Made by a program: the position numbers and the translations under genes
In this document: in pieces, positions 25,725-34,026 of the stretch
Layout: each line of letters starts with the position of its first letter
Numbering within the stretch: position 1 is the first letter of the stretch
NCBI GenBank assembly: GCA_016209105.1
Contig: JACQWR010000024.1
Location: 62,001-126,000, forward strand
Reading direction: 5' to 3'
Length of the DNA stretch: 64,000 bases
From: Deltaproteobacteria bacterium
GTDB lineage: Bacteria; Desulfobacterota; Syntrophia; Syntrophales; JACQWR01
The notes under the pieces: generated by a model
Database searches by the model: none
Told to the model about the DNA's origin: nothing
What the model saw: the letters and a program-made list of their open reading frames with translations, nothing else

Positions 25725-26913
25725 GGCCCCTGGCGGGGCATTTGATCCCAGGGATATGGAGAAGATTCCGTCCAAGGCCCTCGGATACAAGGCAAAGTGG
25801 TCGGTCATCCGGTATACCTATTATGGACTCGATTGGGACATTACGGGACTCCGCTTGGAAAGCCTTGACTCAAAAGCCAAGAAGCTTCCCTGGTTGGTCA
25901 TCATCAATGGCGGATCGGCAAACTTCTATGAATTTTTTATAGACCCCTTCAATCGTCCGGGATTAGGTCAGTATCTCGCCCAGAAAATTAACGTTCTCCT
26001 GGTAACGATTCCCGGTAATTTCAAATACGGGGGATGGGAATTACCTCCTTCACAGAGGGCTGCTCAGTATCTGCTTGACAAGGATCTTTCGCCCGAAGAA
26101 AACAAGGCAAGAAATGCAATTTACACAAACAGGATGGAAATCGAGGGTTTGAAGCGCCTGATCCTCAAGGAGACAAGCGGCGATATCCTCATCACGGGAC
26201 ATTCTACATCGGGAGAACTGGCCTTTTTATCCATGGGCGAAAAGGAGCTGGCGAGGAGGTTAAAAGGACGTTTTCTCGGATGGGGAAGCGGAGGTCCTTC
26301 GAATCTCAGGAAGGAATGGGAGGAAAAAGTCGGCAAGAGAGAAAAAAGTATCAAAGAATTGTCTCAATATCCCCCTCTCTGGAAGCTGCGAACCCGCGAT
26401 GCTGAAGGTTATGTTAACAGTGGATATATCGGTCCCCTAAACCCATGCGGAAAAGAGGGCATGAAAGATCTGGAAGTAGCGGAAAAGTGGCTTTCAAAGA
26501 TTGAGAGGAATCGCCCCAATTTTAAACAGGTATTGCAAGACTTGGAGCACCGGGGGATGGTAGAATTGCGATCCAAGTTGGAAGGCGAAATGAAAGAAGC
26601 CCTCTCTGCCACCACGTTACCGGTGAAATTGGAGAATGTATCTAAAGACCTTTTTGCCACAAATAACGCGCCGATCACGGGTTACAAAAAAATGGTCTGG
26701 GTTAATGGAAAATGGGACGAAGGACACTGGCATAAAACAAGTTCCGAAAAGGCCCGGGAACTAACTATCGCCAATCAATTTCGAGAAAGAAATCCTCAAG
26801 CGGCAATCCGGATCCTGGTGTTCGATCTGCCCATGACCCATTACGGTCATATCGAGAAACCCAGAGAGGTTGCCGGTGGACTGATTGCTGCTGTCCAGTG
26901 GCTGGCCAAATGA
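25513..26913 (+). CDS. Exported alpha/beta-hydrolase-like protein
   Basis: 466 residues with a clear signal peptide (cleavage after ELAGA, residue 26). A nucleophile elbow GHSTSG places Ser231 in a G-x-S-x-S-G context, and a likely oxyanion strand WLVIINGGSANFY is near residue 127. I do not recognise a specific family, so the reaction is open (esterase, amidase or lipase-like). The ATG at 25513 has AAAGGAGG upstream. A truncated second copy lies at 39244. A large hairpin follows its stop. Confidence 0.7.
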   Translation: MKQRRLHLSMFCVVAVFFALFELAGAADNPIIGVLDKDIPYAMVSPDLFGKLGEDLKLPDGGKHIKELADKAPGGAFDPRDMEKIPSKALGYKAKWSVIRYTYYGLDWDITGLRLESLDSKAKKLPWLVIINGGSANFYEFFIDPFNRPGLGQYLAQKINVLLVTIPGNFKYGGWELPPSQRAAQYLLDKDLSPEENKARNAIYTNRMEIEGLKRLILKETSGDILITGHSTSGELAFLSMGEKELARRLKGRFLGWGSGGPSNLRKEWEEKVGKREKSIKELSQYPPLWKLRTRDAEGYVNSGYIGPLNPCGKEGMKDLEVAEKWLSKIERNRPNFKQVLQDLEHRGMVELRSKLEGEMKEALSATTLPVKLENVSKDLFATNNAPITGYKKMVWVNGKWDEGHWHKTSSEKARELTIANQFRERNPQAAIRILVFDLPMTHYGHIEKPREVAGGLIAAVQWLAK

Positions 26914-26928
26914 TCGTTTAAAATTGCT

Positions 26929-26968
26929 TTGAAATTAAAGGTAGGGTCCCGCCCTGCCTTTAATTCAA
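26929..26968. terminator. Large hairpin, possible bidirectional terminator
   Basis: TTGAAATTAAAGGTAGGG pairs with CCCTGCCTTTAATTCAA around a short loop, 15 bases after the hydrolase stop. Neither side has a long U-tract, so termination is only likely. Confidence 0.45.
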
Positions 26969-27073
26969 GTTCTCCGCTTCAAGTTACGGAGAATCTTTAT
27001 CTAAGAAGTATTGCCGTTCGGCATTCGTTCGCCTTCCCCCTGAGCACGCTCAAGGGGAAGGCGAACGCTGCCA
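26969..27073 (-). repeat. Diverged REP-like repeat, copy 5
   Basis: Minus-strand copy in which both hairpins have been rewritten (CCCCTTGAGCGTGCTCAGGGGG; TCCGTAACTTGAAGCGGAGA) while their pairing is kept. The flanking GCGAACGAATG is recognisable. Confidence 0.55.
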
Positions 27074-27138
27074 GTCCCAATCAACCCAAGCAAATCAAGT
27101 GTCGAATAGTAGTGCGGCTGTTTCCAGTTTCTTAAAAC

Positions 27139-28677
27139 TTACCGTTTATATTTTTTCCCGTAGGGGATCCCCAGTTTTTTCATTCTGCTTCTCAAGGTGC
27201 TCGGATTTACTCCGAGCAGGGCGGCAGCGCCCTTGGACCCATGCACGATGCCCTTCGCCCTTGCCAAACCTCGCCGGATATGAAGGGCGCAAACTTCGTC
27301 AAGATTGAGCGATCCGTCCCACAGCTCTACAGAGGTTGATGGATCGGCGCTTCTTCTTTTGCCCACCATAACGGTAAACGTAAGGGGGCCGCTTTTATTC
27401 AAAATCATTTCCCGTTCCACCACGTTTTCCAGTTCCCTGACGTTTCCCGGCCAGTTATACGCTATCAGGCGATCAATTGCCCCCTGGGCAACTTCCGGGA
27501 TCTGAGGCAACTTTAACTCTTTGGTCTTTTTATTGATAAAGTGATAAACGAGCGACGGGATATCTTCTTTTCTTTCTCTCAATGGCGGCACTTTGAGGGG
27601 AAAGACGTTGATACGAAACCACAGATCCTCACGGAACTGATTTGTTTTGACCATGTCCCGCAAATTTCGGTGCGTGGCGGCAATAATCCTTATATCCAGC
27701 GGTATTGATTTTGTTCCTCCTACCCGCTCGATTACCTTTTCCTCAAGAACACGCAGCATCCTCACCTGAGCCTGAGGCGACAGTTCGCCGATCTCGTCAA
27801 GAAAGATGGTTCCCTGATTCGCGCGCTCAAAACGCCCCCGTTTTTGTTCTATGGCGCCGGTAAAAGCCCCTTTCTCATGTCCGAAAAGTTCACTGTCCAT
27901 AAGGGTTTCGGGAATGGCACCGCTATTGACCGTTATGAAGGGTCCCTTCCTCCGGGGCGACAAATGATGGATGGCGCCGGCTATGACCCCCTTCCCCACC
28001 CCGCTTTCTCCCAGCAGTAGGACGGGACTTTCGAGTGACGCTACTTTCCTGATCATTTCCATGACATCCTTCAAGCCGAAGGCGCCGCCGATGATTTCAT
28101 CGCTTGACATACGGAACAACTCTTGATGGAGATATCGGTTGTCGTCCGTCAGCATATCTTTCAGCTGGAGAACCTCCTGGTACCTGAGTGCGTTGGACAG
28201 GGCGATGGCAAAAGGTTCGTTTAACAGAGACAACAGTCGGGCATTCTCCTCGGTATATCTATCTCTGCCATTTGCCACAAGGGTCAGGGAACCCAGTCTC
28301 TTACCTTCGATTACACAGCGCAGAATAAGAAATGACGATTCCGTCAATTTGAGAGTTTCGGCAATTTTTTTGATAACCGGATCCGCTTCGGGCCGGTTGA
28401 CAACTCTTACATTGGGCACACCCGGCTTTTCAAAACTGTCCCGGCCTTCACGACCTAAAGGTATTATTATTTCCAGACGCCTACTCCCCGACGCTTTCAC
28501 TTCGGCCATGGTTCTTAAGGCGCCGAAGTTCTGTTCGTACAGGTGCAGGAAGATTGCATCTACGGGCATAAAGTTCCCCAAATAATCCAATGCCCGCTGC
28601 AAGGCCGTTTCGATATCGAGGCTGCTGCATATCAGCATCGTCATCTGATGAAAAAAATCGTGTTCTTCAATGTCCAT
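27139..28677 (-). CDS. Sigma-54-dependent activator (GAF-AAA+-Fis)
   Basis: An enhancer-binding protein that opens sigma-54 promoters. It has an N-terminal GAF sensor (residues 15-170), then AAA+ with Walker A GESGVGKG, the sigma-54 contact loop GAFTGA, Walker B IFLDEIGEL and WPGNVRELENVV. It ends with a C-terminal Fis-type helix-turn-helix (KGAAALLGVNPSTLRSRMKKLGI). The ATG at 28677 is chosen because GGAG lies six bases upstream; two upstream ATGs are possible. It is divergent from the DASS transporter operon. The four dyads and the sigma-54 promoter in the shared intergenic region are its obvious targets. The ligand of the GAF domain is probably the substrate handled by the island (inferred). 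Confidence 0.92.
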   Translation of the reverse strand: MDIEEHDFFHQMTMLICSSLDIETALQRALDYLGNFMPVDAIFLHLYEQNFGALRTMAEVKASGSRRLEIIIPLGREGRDSFEKPGVPNVRVVNRPEADPVIKKIAETLKLTESSFLILRCVIEGKRLGSLTLVANGRDRYTEENARLLSLLNEPFAIALSNALRYQEVLQLKDMLTDDNRYLHQELFRMSSDEIIGGAFGLKDVMEMIRKVASLESPVLLLGESGVGKGVIAGAIHHLSPRRKGPFITVNSGAIPETLMDSELFGHEKGAFTGAIEQKRGRFERANQGTIFLDEIGELSPQAQVRMLRVLEEKVIERVGGTKSIPLDIRIIAATHRNLRDMVKTNQFREDLWFRINVFPLKVPPLRERKEDIPSLVYHFINKKTKELKLPQIPEVAQGAIDRLIAYNWPGNVRELENVVEREMILNKSGPLTFTVMVGKRRSADPSTSVELWDGSLNLDEVCALHIRRGLARAKGIVHGSKGAAALLGVNPSTLRSRMKKLGIPYGKKYKR

Positions 28678-28819
28678 AGTTTTCTCCATGAGCGGTACCG
28701 ATAACATTTTAATATTACAACTAATTCTTATATCTTTGCTGGTATATACTTTTCATTTAAGCATGCTCTTCAACGTTGTCAATTGCAGCCGACACAAACA
28801 CGACACCTTTCTTGTTGCG

Positions 28820-28906
28820 TTATTTCGCAATAAAACACGCTTATCGCGAAATAACGCGATCTATTTGCGATTATTCGCAGTTTTGAAAAACGCTATTACG
28901 CAATAA
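28820..28906. promoter_or_regulatory. Four clustered dyad sites, likely enhancer of the sigma-54 promoter
   Basis: Four variants of the dyad TTATTNCGNAATAA: TTATTTCGCAATAA (28820-28833), TTATCGCGAAATAA (28841-28854), TATTTGCGATTATT (28862-28875) and TATTACGCAATAA (28894-28906). The first three lie exactly 21 bp apart (two helical turns) and the fourth 32 bp further on (three turns). They sit 25-110 bp upstream of the sigma-54 promoter. Confidence 0.65.
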
Positions 28907-28930
28907 GATGATATTACAACTATTTTATCT

Positions 28931-28946
28931 TGGTACGACTTATGCT
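28931..28946 (+). promoter_or_regulatory. Sigma-54 (-24/-12) promoter
   Basis: TGGTACGACTTATGCT differs from TGGCACGNNNNTTGCW at two positions and keeps GG at -24 and GC at -12. It reads into the small protein and the DASS transporter. It lies inside the N-terminal extension of a longer open frame, which argues that the gene starts downstream at 28983. Confidence 0.68.
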
Positions 28947-28982
28947 CATGCATATCATAAAACGAGGGCAAAGGTCAACGAG

Positions 28983-29327
28983 ATGAAATGGATGGAGGTA
29001 ATAAAGCTCCGGGCTACCGAAAAAAAACCCGAACTCGTGGAGCAGATGCTCATGGAGCTGATAACGGAATTTGGCAAAACAAGCGGTATGAAGGACATGA
29101 AAATGTACCGTAACGCCCTGTTGGAAAATGATGCATGTATCCTTATTTATTGGGCATCAGGAAAAGCAGAGCCGCAGGGAAGCGCCACGGGTCTCTGCAT
29201 TGCCCATATCCTTAAAGAGTTCGGTATGGTTTCCCATTCTATCTGGGTAGAGGGGAAATCTACGGAGAGGCTGAAAAAACAGACAAATACACATGACGTT
29301 GGTTTATTGGAATCAATTGAAATTTAA
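28983..29327 (+). CDS. Small conserved-looking protein, possible dimeric alpha/beta barrel
   Basis: 114 residues from the ATG at 28983. No signal or membrane segment is seen. The pattern MEVIKLRATEKKPELVEQML, a middle strand ACILIYWASG and later helices could fit a ferredoxin-like or ABM-type fold, but I do not recognise it. It is the first gene after the sigma-54 promoter and is followed 13 bases later by the DASS transporter, so it is likely part of the same function. An upstream start at 28908 is rejected because the promoter lies within it. Confidence 0.6.
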   Translation: MKWMEVIKLRATEKKPELVEQMLMELITEFGKTSGMKDMKMYRNALLENDACILIYWASGKAEPQGSATGLCIAHILKEFGMVSHSIWVEGKSTERLKKQTNTHDVGLLESIEI

Positions 29328-29340
29328 AGGAGGAGTTACG

Positions 29341-30798
29341 ATGACTACAAAAGTACTGGATGGAGCTTTACCCCATGAAGGAAGTAAAGCCGGGAAAACC
29401 TCATATGCTCCCTGGCGACTGTTCATTGCTGCAATCGGCATAATCGGGATGATTGCGCTCATGCTCTTCCTGCCCGACGATATCGGTTTAAGCCCTGCGG
29501 GGAAAAAGGCCATAGCCGTGATGTGGTTAATGGTTTTATGGTGGATCAGCGGCGTGTGCAGTATTTTGACCACCTCCTTCCTGGGAATCGCCTTGCTGCT
29601 GATATTTAAGGTTGCCAGCATCAAGGTTGTCTTTTCCGGTTTTTCCGACTCGACCGTGGTCTTCCTGGTCTTCGGTTTCGCCATTGCCAGCGCTATAACC
29701 AAGACCGGCCTGGGTAAAAGGATCGCCTATGCCATCATGGCCAAAACCCGTCCCCGGTATGGCAGCATATTGGTTACGTTCGCCATAATTTCCGTGCTGC
29801 TCGCTGCCATTATTCCTTCCGGAACGGCCAGAACAGTCCTCATGGGCGCGCTGGGCATGATGCTGCTGCCGGTATTCGGACAATCGGAGGAGAAAATGAG
29901 CAATGTGGGGCGGGGCATCTTCACCTTGCTGGGACTGACTGGTTATGCAGGATCATCGGCATACCTGACCGGCGGTGCGGGCATTATCCTCACGGTGGGA
30001 TTGCTGCAAAAAGCCGGTTACAGCATAACCTACCTGCAATGGCTCATAATCGCCTTCCCGGCGATCCTCATCGGTTCTGTTGCCCTGGCCCTCATTATGC
30101 CAAGGCTGTTTAAGCCGGAAGTAAGCGTAGTGGATGAGCAACATTTTAAAGAGTTCCAATCGGAACTTACGAGTCTTGGACCGATGAGCACCAACGAGAA
30201 GAAAACGGCGATCATTATGGGGATCGTGTTGTTTCTCTGGGTCATCGGCGATTTTATCAAATTAAGCTTTATTATTGTCGGCGTGGCCGGCGCAGTGGCC
30301 TTGATGTTTCCCTTTGTCAATGCCATTGATGATAACGACTTTAACAAGAGGGTTTCCTGGGATGCCATCTATTTTATCGGCGTTTGCATGACGTTGGGCT
30401 CCGTTCTGACCGATACGAAAGTAACAGAATTTCTGGCAACAGCCATTAATCCCTTAATGGCTTCTTCATCGCTGACAGTGTTTTGTTTGAAGATCTGGCT
30501 GGTTGCCACGCTGGTCCATTTTATTCTGCCCAGTTCATTGCCCGCATTTGCAACGTGTCTGCCCCTCACCATCGCTTCAGCTCAGGTTCAGAATTACAGC
30601 GTCCTAATACCCGTTGCAGTTTTTGTCATCAGCTATAGCGGCATAGCGATGGTTTACCAGCAGGCCCACGCCGCCATTGCGTACGGTTTTAAGCAGTTTG
30701 ACGCGGCGGATTTCTACAAGCCGGGGCTATGCCTCCTGCTCATTTGGTTGGTTCTGACGCCGATCCTTGTCTTTTATTTATCCCTGTTGGGGTTTTAA
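29341..30798 (+). CDS. DASS/SLC13-type anion transporter
   Basis: An inner-membrane carrier of the divalent anion:Na+ symporter family (CitT/SdcS type), likely moving a dicarboxylate or aromatic acid. It has 485 residues and about 11-12 membrane segments. Two re-entrant Ser/Thr/Pro-rich motifs are visible: IPSGTARTVLMGALGMMLLP near residue 160 and ILPSSLPAFATCLPLTIAS near residue 400. The ATG at 29341 follows AAAGGAGGAG. It is co-transcribed with the small gene upstream from the sigma-54 promoter, and UbiD starts 164 bases later. Confidence 0.88.
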   Translation: MTTKVLDGALPHEGSKAGKTSYAPWRLFIAAIGIIGMIALMLFLPDDIGLSPAGKKAIAVMWLMVLWWISGVCSILTTSFLGIALLLIFKVASIKVVFSGFSDSTVVFLVFGFAIASAITKTGLGKRIAYAIMAKTRPRYGSILVTFAIISVLLAAIIPSGTARTVLMGALGMMLLPVFGQSEEKMSNVGRGIFTLLGLTGYAGSSAYLTGGAGIILTVGLLQKAGYSITYLQWLIIAFPAILIGSVALALIMPRLFKPEVSVVDEQHFKEFQSELTSLGPMSTNEKKTAIIMGIVLFLWVIGDFIKLSFIIVGVAGAVALMFPFVNAIDDNDFNKRVSWDAIYFIGVCMTLGSVLTDTKVTEFLATAINPLMASSSLTVFCLKIWLVATLVHFILPSSLPAFATCLPLTIASAQVQNYSVLIPVAVFVISYSGIAMVYQQAHAAIAYGFKQFDAADFYKPGLCLLLIWLVLTPILVFYLSLLGF

Positions 30799-30962
30799 AT
30801 AAGCGGTAATTCGGTTTTTTTTGCAACGGACGGCGTTTGAATATTTTACAGGGGGTGACATATGACATAGACATAACGTGCAAAAATGATTGAACAAGGA
30901 AGGAAAGTTTACAAATACCGTAAGACTTTTTAAAGCCATCTAATGAAAGGAAGGAAAAAGAG

Positions 30963-32402
30963 ATGAATGTGAAGTATCGAGATTTACGTGAATGGCTCAA
31001 ATTGGTGGAGAAGCAAGGAGAGCTCAAGGTTGTGGAGGGGGCAACATGGCAGGAAGACATCGGCATGGCCACGGAGTTGCTGAACCATACTGCGGGGGCG
31101 CCCGCCGCCATCTTTGACAATATTCCGGGTTGTCCTAAAGGCTATCGCGTTTTGACCAACGCCCTGAAAAGCGACAACAGGTTGGCCATAACCTTCGGGT
31201 TGCCGCTGGGCATGCCCAAGTTTGAACTCAGCAACGAACTGTTTAAAAAGTTGCAAGATCTCAAACCCCTGCCCCCGGTTTATGTAAAAGAAGGGCCGAT
31301 CATGGAAAATGTCCTGGAAGGCGATAAAATTGACATAACGAAGTTCCCTACCCCGAAGTGGCATGAAGCTGACGGAGGCCGTTACATAGGGACAGGCTCC
31401 TACGATATCACCATTGACCCCGATGAAAAATGGGTCAACCTCGGCACTTACCGGGTAATGATATCCGACAAGAATCACGTGTTTTTCTACATTTCCCCCG
31501 GCAAGCACGGCCGTATCCATCGTGATAAATTTTACGCCCGGAAAGAACCCTGCCCTGTTGTCGTGGTGGTCGGCGGCGACCCGCTTCTGTACCTGGCCGC
31601 TTCGAATGAGCTGCCCTATGCCTTGAGCGAGTACGATTGGGCCGGCGGCGTCCGGGGAGAACCTTTTGAGGTAATCAAAGGCAAATACACCGGTCTGCCG
31701 ATTCCCGCGCAGGCCGAGATTGCCATTGAGGGATTTGCCCACTATGATGACCTGGTGGAAGAAGGGCCCTTTGGCGAATGGACTGGTTACTACGCCAGTG
31801 CATCAAGGAAGGAAACCAGAATCGAAATAAAAGCGATTTATCACAGGAACGACCCGATTATTCTGGGAAGCCCCCCGAACCGTCCGCCCGATGAATTGGC
31901 CTTCTACCGCGCCTTCATGCGGTCGCCGCTTCTGAAGGAAGAAATGGAAAAAGCCGGTATTCCGGACGTCGTTGCAACATGGTGCCATGAAGTCGGCGGC
32001 GCCAGGCTTTTCTTGGCCATTTCCATCAAACAGAGATACCCCGGTCATGCCACCCAGGCGGGGCACGTTGCATCCCAGTGTCACGTGGGAGCATATTGCG
32101 GCCGTTACGTGGTGGTCGTTGACGAGGATATCGACGTGACCGATCTGGAGGAGGTGATCTGGGCGATGTCCACCCGCTCCGATCCGGCAACCTCCATTGA
32201 TATTATCCACCGGGCCTGGAGTACCCACCTCGATCCGAGGATCCCGACGGATGCGAAAGAAAAGGGAGCGCTGTGGAACTCCCGGGCAATCATTGACGCT
32301 TGCAGACCTTATGAATGGAGAAGCACATTCCCCAGAGTGAATATGCCGAGCCCGGAAGTAAAGAAAAAGACCATTGAAAAATGGGGCTATCTGGTTAAAT
32401 AA
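30963..32402 (+). CDS. UbiD-family (de)carboxylase
   Basis: A prenylated-FMN enzyme that reversibly decarboxylates aromatic or unsaturated acids. It has the full UbiD length (479 residues) and family motifs: GSYDITIDPDEKWVNLGTYR, the substrate-site EGPFGEWTGYY near residue 263, and VVDEDIDVTDLEEVIWAMST with RSDPATSIDII. It needs prFMN from a UbiX partner, which is not in the window. It lies between the DASS transporter and the TAXI/TRAP genes, which suggests action on an imported acid. The substrate is not predictable from sequence. A strong ribosome-binding site (AAGGAAGG) precedes the ATG. Confidence 0.93.
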   Translation: MNVKYRDLREWLKLVEKQGELKVVEGATWQEDIGMATELLNHTAGAPAAIFDNIPGCPKGYRVLTNALKSDNRLAITFGLPLGMPKFELSNELFKKLQDLKPLPPVYVKEGPIMENVLEGDKIDITKFPTPKWHEADGGRYIGTGSYDITIDPDEKWVNLGTYRVMISDKNHVFFYISPGKHGRIHRDKFYARKEPCPVVVVVGGDPLLYLAASNELPYALSEYDWAGGVRGEPFEVIKGKYTGLPIPAQAEIAIEGFAHYDDLVEEGPFGEWTGYYASASRKETRIEIKAIYHRNDPIILGSPPNRPPDELAFYRAFMRSPLLKEEMEKAGIPDVVATWCHEVGGARLFLAISIKQRYPGHATQAGHVASQCHVGAYCGRYVVVVDEDIDVTDLEEVIWAMSTRSDPATSIDIIHRAWSTHLDPRIPTDAKEKGALWNSRAIIDACRPYEWRSTFPRVNMPSPEVKKKTIEKWGYLVK

Positions 32403-32415
32403 GTAGTCTCCGAAT

Positions 32416-32528
32416 TCGGCAGCGCTCGCTTATTCCACGGCTTGCTGCGGGGTAAGCGAGCAAATGCCCAACGATACTGTTCCTGAAGAATCGAAGATTC
32501 TCTTTGAGCGTGATTAAGGAGAGTTTCA
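32416..32528 (+). repeat. REP-like structured repeat, copy 6
   Basis: Starts immediately after CGAAT (32411-32415) with TCGGCAGCGCTCGC, then the hairpin CCACGGCTTGCTGCGGGG, linker and second hairpin. It sits just after the UbiD stop. Confidence 0.8.
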
Positions 32529-32530
32529 CT

Positions 32531-32573
32531 GTTGGCCGGAACCTTTTGCGGATTCCGGCCAACATGTTTTTTA
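32531..32573 (+). terminator. Intrinsic terminator
   Basis: GTTGGCCGGAA pairs with TTCCGGCCAAC around a 11-base loop, then ATGTTTTTTAA. It ends the UbiD transcript. The following stretch to 32796 holds no gene I would accept. Confidence 0.82.
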
Positions 32574-32796
32574 AGAGATAGCCGATTCATCTGCGCCGGC
32601 TGCGTCCGACTGTACCACCTTGTCCATCTTGAGCAGCGGCCCGGATAAAGAGCTGATTTTCTCTACCCACATCAGAAGTCTGCTCGACCTTTTTTTCTCC
32701 GGGTTTATCCAACTGAGAAAAAATTCATTGCCGACAAAAAAATTTACCTGCTCAATTTTTTTCTTGACAAACAATTCTTAGCATGGCAGACACTAA

Positions 32797-32823
32797 TTGG
32801 TATGAGGTCAGTGGTCATACCAA
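32797..32823. promoter_or_regulatory. Long inverted repeat, candidate operator
   Basis: Perfect 9-bp arms TTGGTATGA and TCATACCAA separated by nine bases, 133 bp before the TAXI receptor. A TTGACA (32764-32769) lies upstream. The FadR-type regulator at 40853 is a possible binder, since GntR operators often contain TGGT..ACCA. This is inference. Confidence 0.4.
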
Positions 32824-32955
32824 AATAAGCAGCGTTTCATAAGTCTGCTTAGGCCTGTCGGGAGTAGAAACAACTCAAAATCAATGTCTATAAAGCATTA
32901 CCCGGGTTCGTTATTTGACTGATGTCTAACTACGTTAAAATAAGGGGGATGGGTT

Positions 32956-33978
32956 ATGAAAGTTAAATGGCTTGTTTATGGAGTGGTAATTATGGTGCTC
33001 ATGCTTGGTGCGGGAAACGCTTCCGCTAAGGATCAGCCGCAGGTCAAAGGCGCTTCGAAGAAATCGGAGCAGCCCCGCATTTCCAAGGGGAAAAAGATCG
33101 TGGCCAATTTGCGTTGGGCTACCGCCTCGTCGGGCGGGGCGTGGCCGATTTTGGGAGCTGCCATGCTTGAGGATCTCAGAAAGGCCAATCCCGGTATCAA
33201 CGGCACCTGCGTACCCGGCAATGCGACGGGAAATATCATGGGGGTTCATCAAGGCAAATATGAGCTTGGGTTTACCATGGCAGAGACCGCCGCCCAAGCC
33301 TGGAACGGCGAAGGCTACTTTAATAAAGAAAAAATTCAGGACATTCGCGCTATCGCCGCCTTATATCCCAATGTTACGCAAATGGCCGTGTGGGAAGCGT
33401 CTACCATAAAAAAGATAGAAGATTTGAAAGGCAAAAAAGTCAGCCCGGGTCCCCGAGGCAATACCTGCGAGACCGTATTCGCACGCATTCTGAAGCTCTA
33501 CGGCATGTCGTACAAAGATATGCGGGTAGAGTTTCTTTCCTTTGACGATGCGGCGCAGCAGATGATTGACGGTCACCTGGATTGTCTGGCCTTTACGACG
33601 GTGTATGTGCCCTTTCCGTCCATAATCAATGTCAATTCCCAGCGGCAGATCAGGTTATTGTCCCTGCCGGACGAAAAAGTCGCTGCACTGGCCAAGCTTC
33701 AGGGTATCGAGCCTTACGTGCTGCCAACGGGAACGCATAAAGGAGTCAACTATCCCGTCAAAGGGATTGCGACGCGGAATTTCATTTGTGCAAAAAAAGA
33801 CCTGCCGGATGACATTGCCTATGAACTCGCCAAAACTGTTGCGGAAAATATGGAACGCTATGGCACCGTGATCAACACCATGAAAACGGTAAAACCGGAG
33901 GATCTGGCAAGAGACACGGGCGTCCCCATGCACCCGGGGGCGCAGAAATACTATCGGGAACAGGGTTGGATCAAATGA
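32956..33978 (+). CDS. TAXI-family TRAP solute receptor
   Basis: A periplasmic binding protein for a TRAP importer. A signal peptide (ends GNASAKD) is followed by the TAXI landmarks ATASSGGAWPILGAAMLEDL, GNIMGVHQGKYELGF, DLKGKKVSPGPRGNTCET and FTTVYVPFPSIINV. The length is 340 residues. The fused-permease gene starts 48 bases downstream, so the two form a complete TAXI-TRAP system. It is preceded by a candidate operator dyad at 32797. Confidence 0.92.
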   Translation: MKVKWLVYGVVIMVLMLGAGNASAKDQPQVKGASKKSEQPRISKGKKIVANLRWATASSGGAWPILGAAMLEDLRKANPGINGTCVPGNATGNIMGVHQGKYELGFTMAETAAQAWNGEGYFNKEKIQDIRAIAALYPNVTQMAVWEASTIKKIEDLKGKKVSPGPRGNTCETVFARILKLYGMSYKDMRVEFLSFDDAAQQMIDGHLDCLAFTTVYVPFPSIINVNSQRQIRLLSLPDEKVAALAKLQGIEPYVLPTGTHKGVNYPVKGIATRNFICAKKDLPDDIAYELAKTVAENMERYGTVINTMKTVKPEDLARDTGVPMHPGAQKYYREQGWIK

Positions 33979-34026
33979 GATCAGGTTTTTGTTAACTGTT
34001 TTGCCGGATAGGAAGGGGGGAAACGT

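Noticed and set aside
28908-28982. An N-terminal extension of the small protein before the DASS transporter
   Set aside because: The sigma-54 promoter lies inside it, so transcripts would start after this start codon.
32571-32774. A 67-codon open frame on the minus strand
   Set aside because: It would need a TTG start and has no ribosome-binding site or recognisable domain; composition is plausible but not enough.
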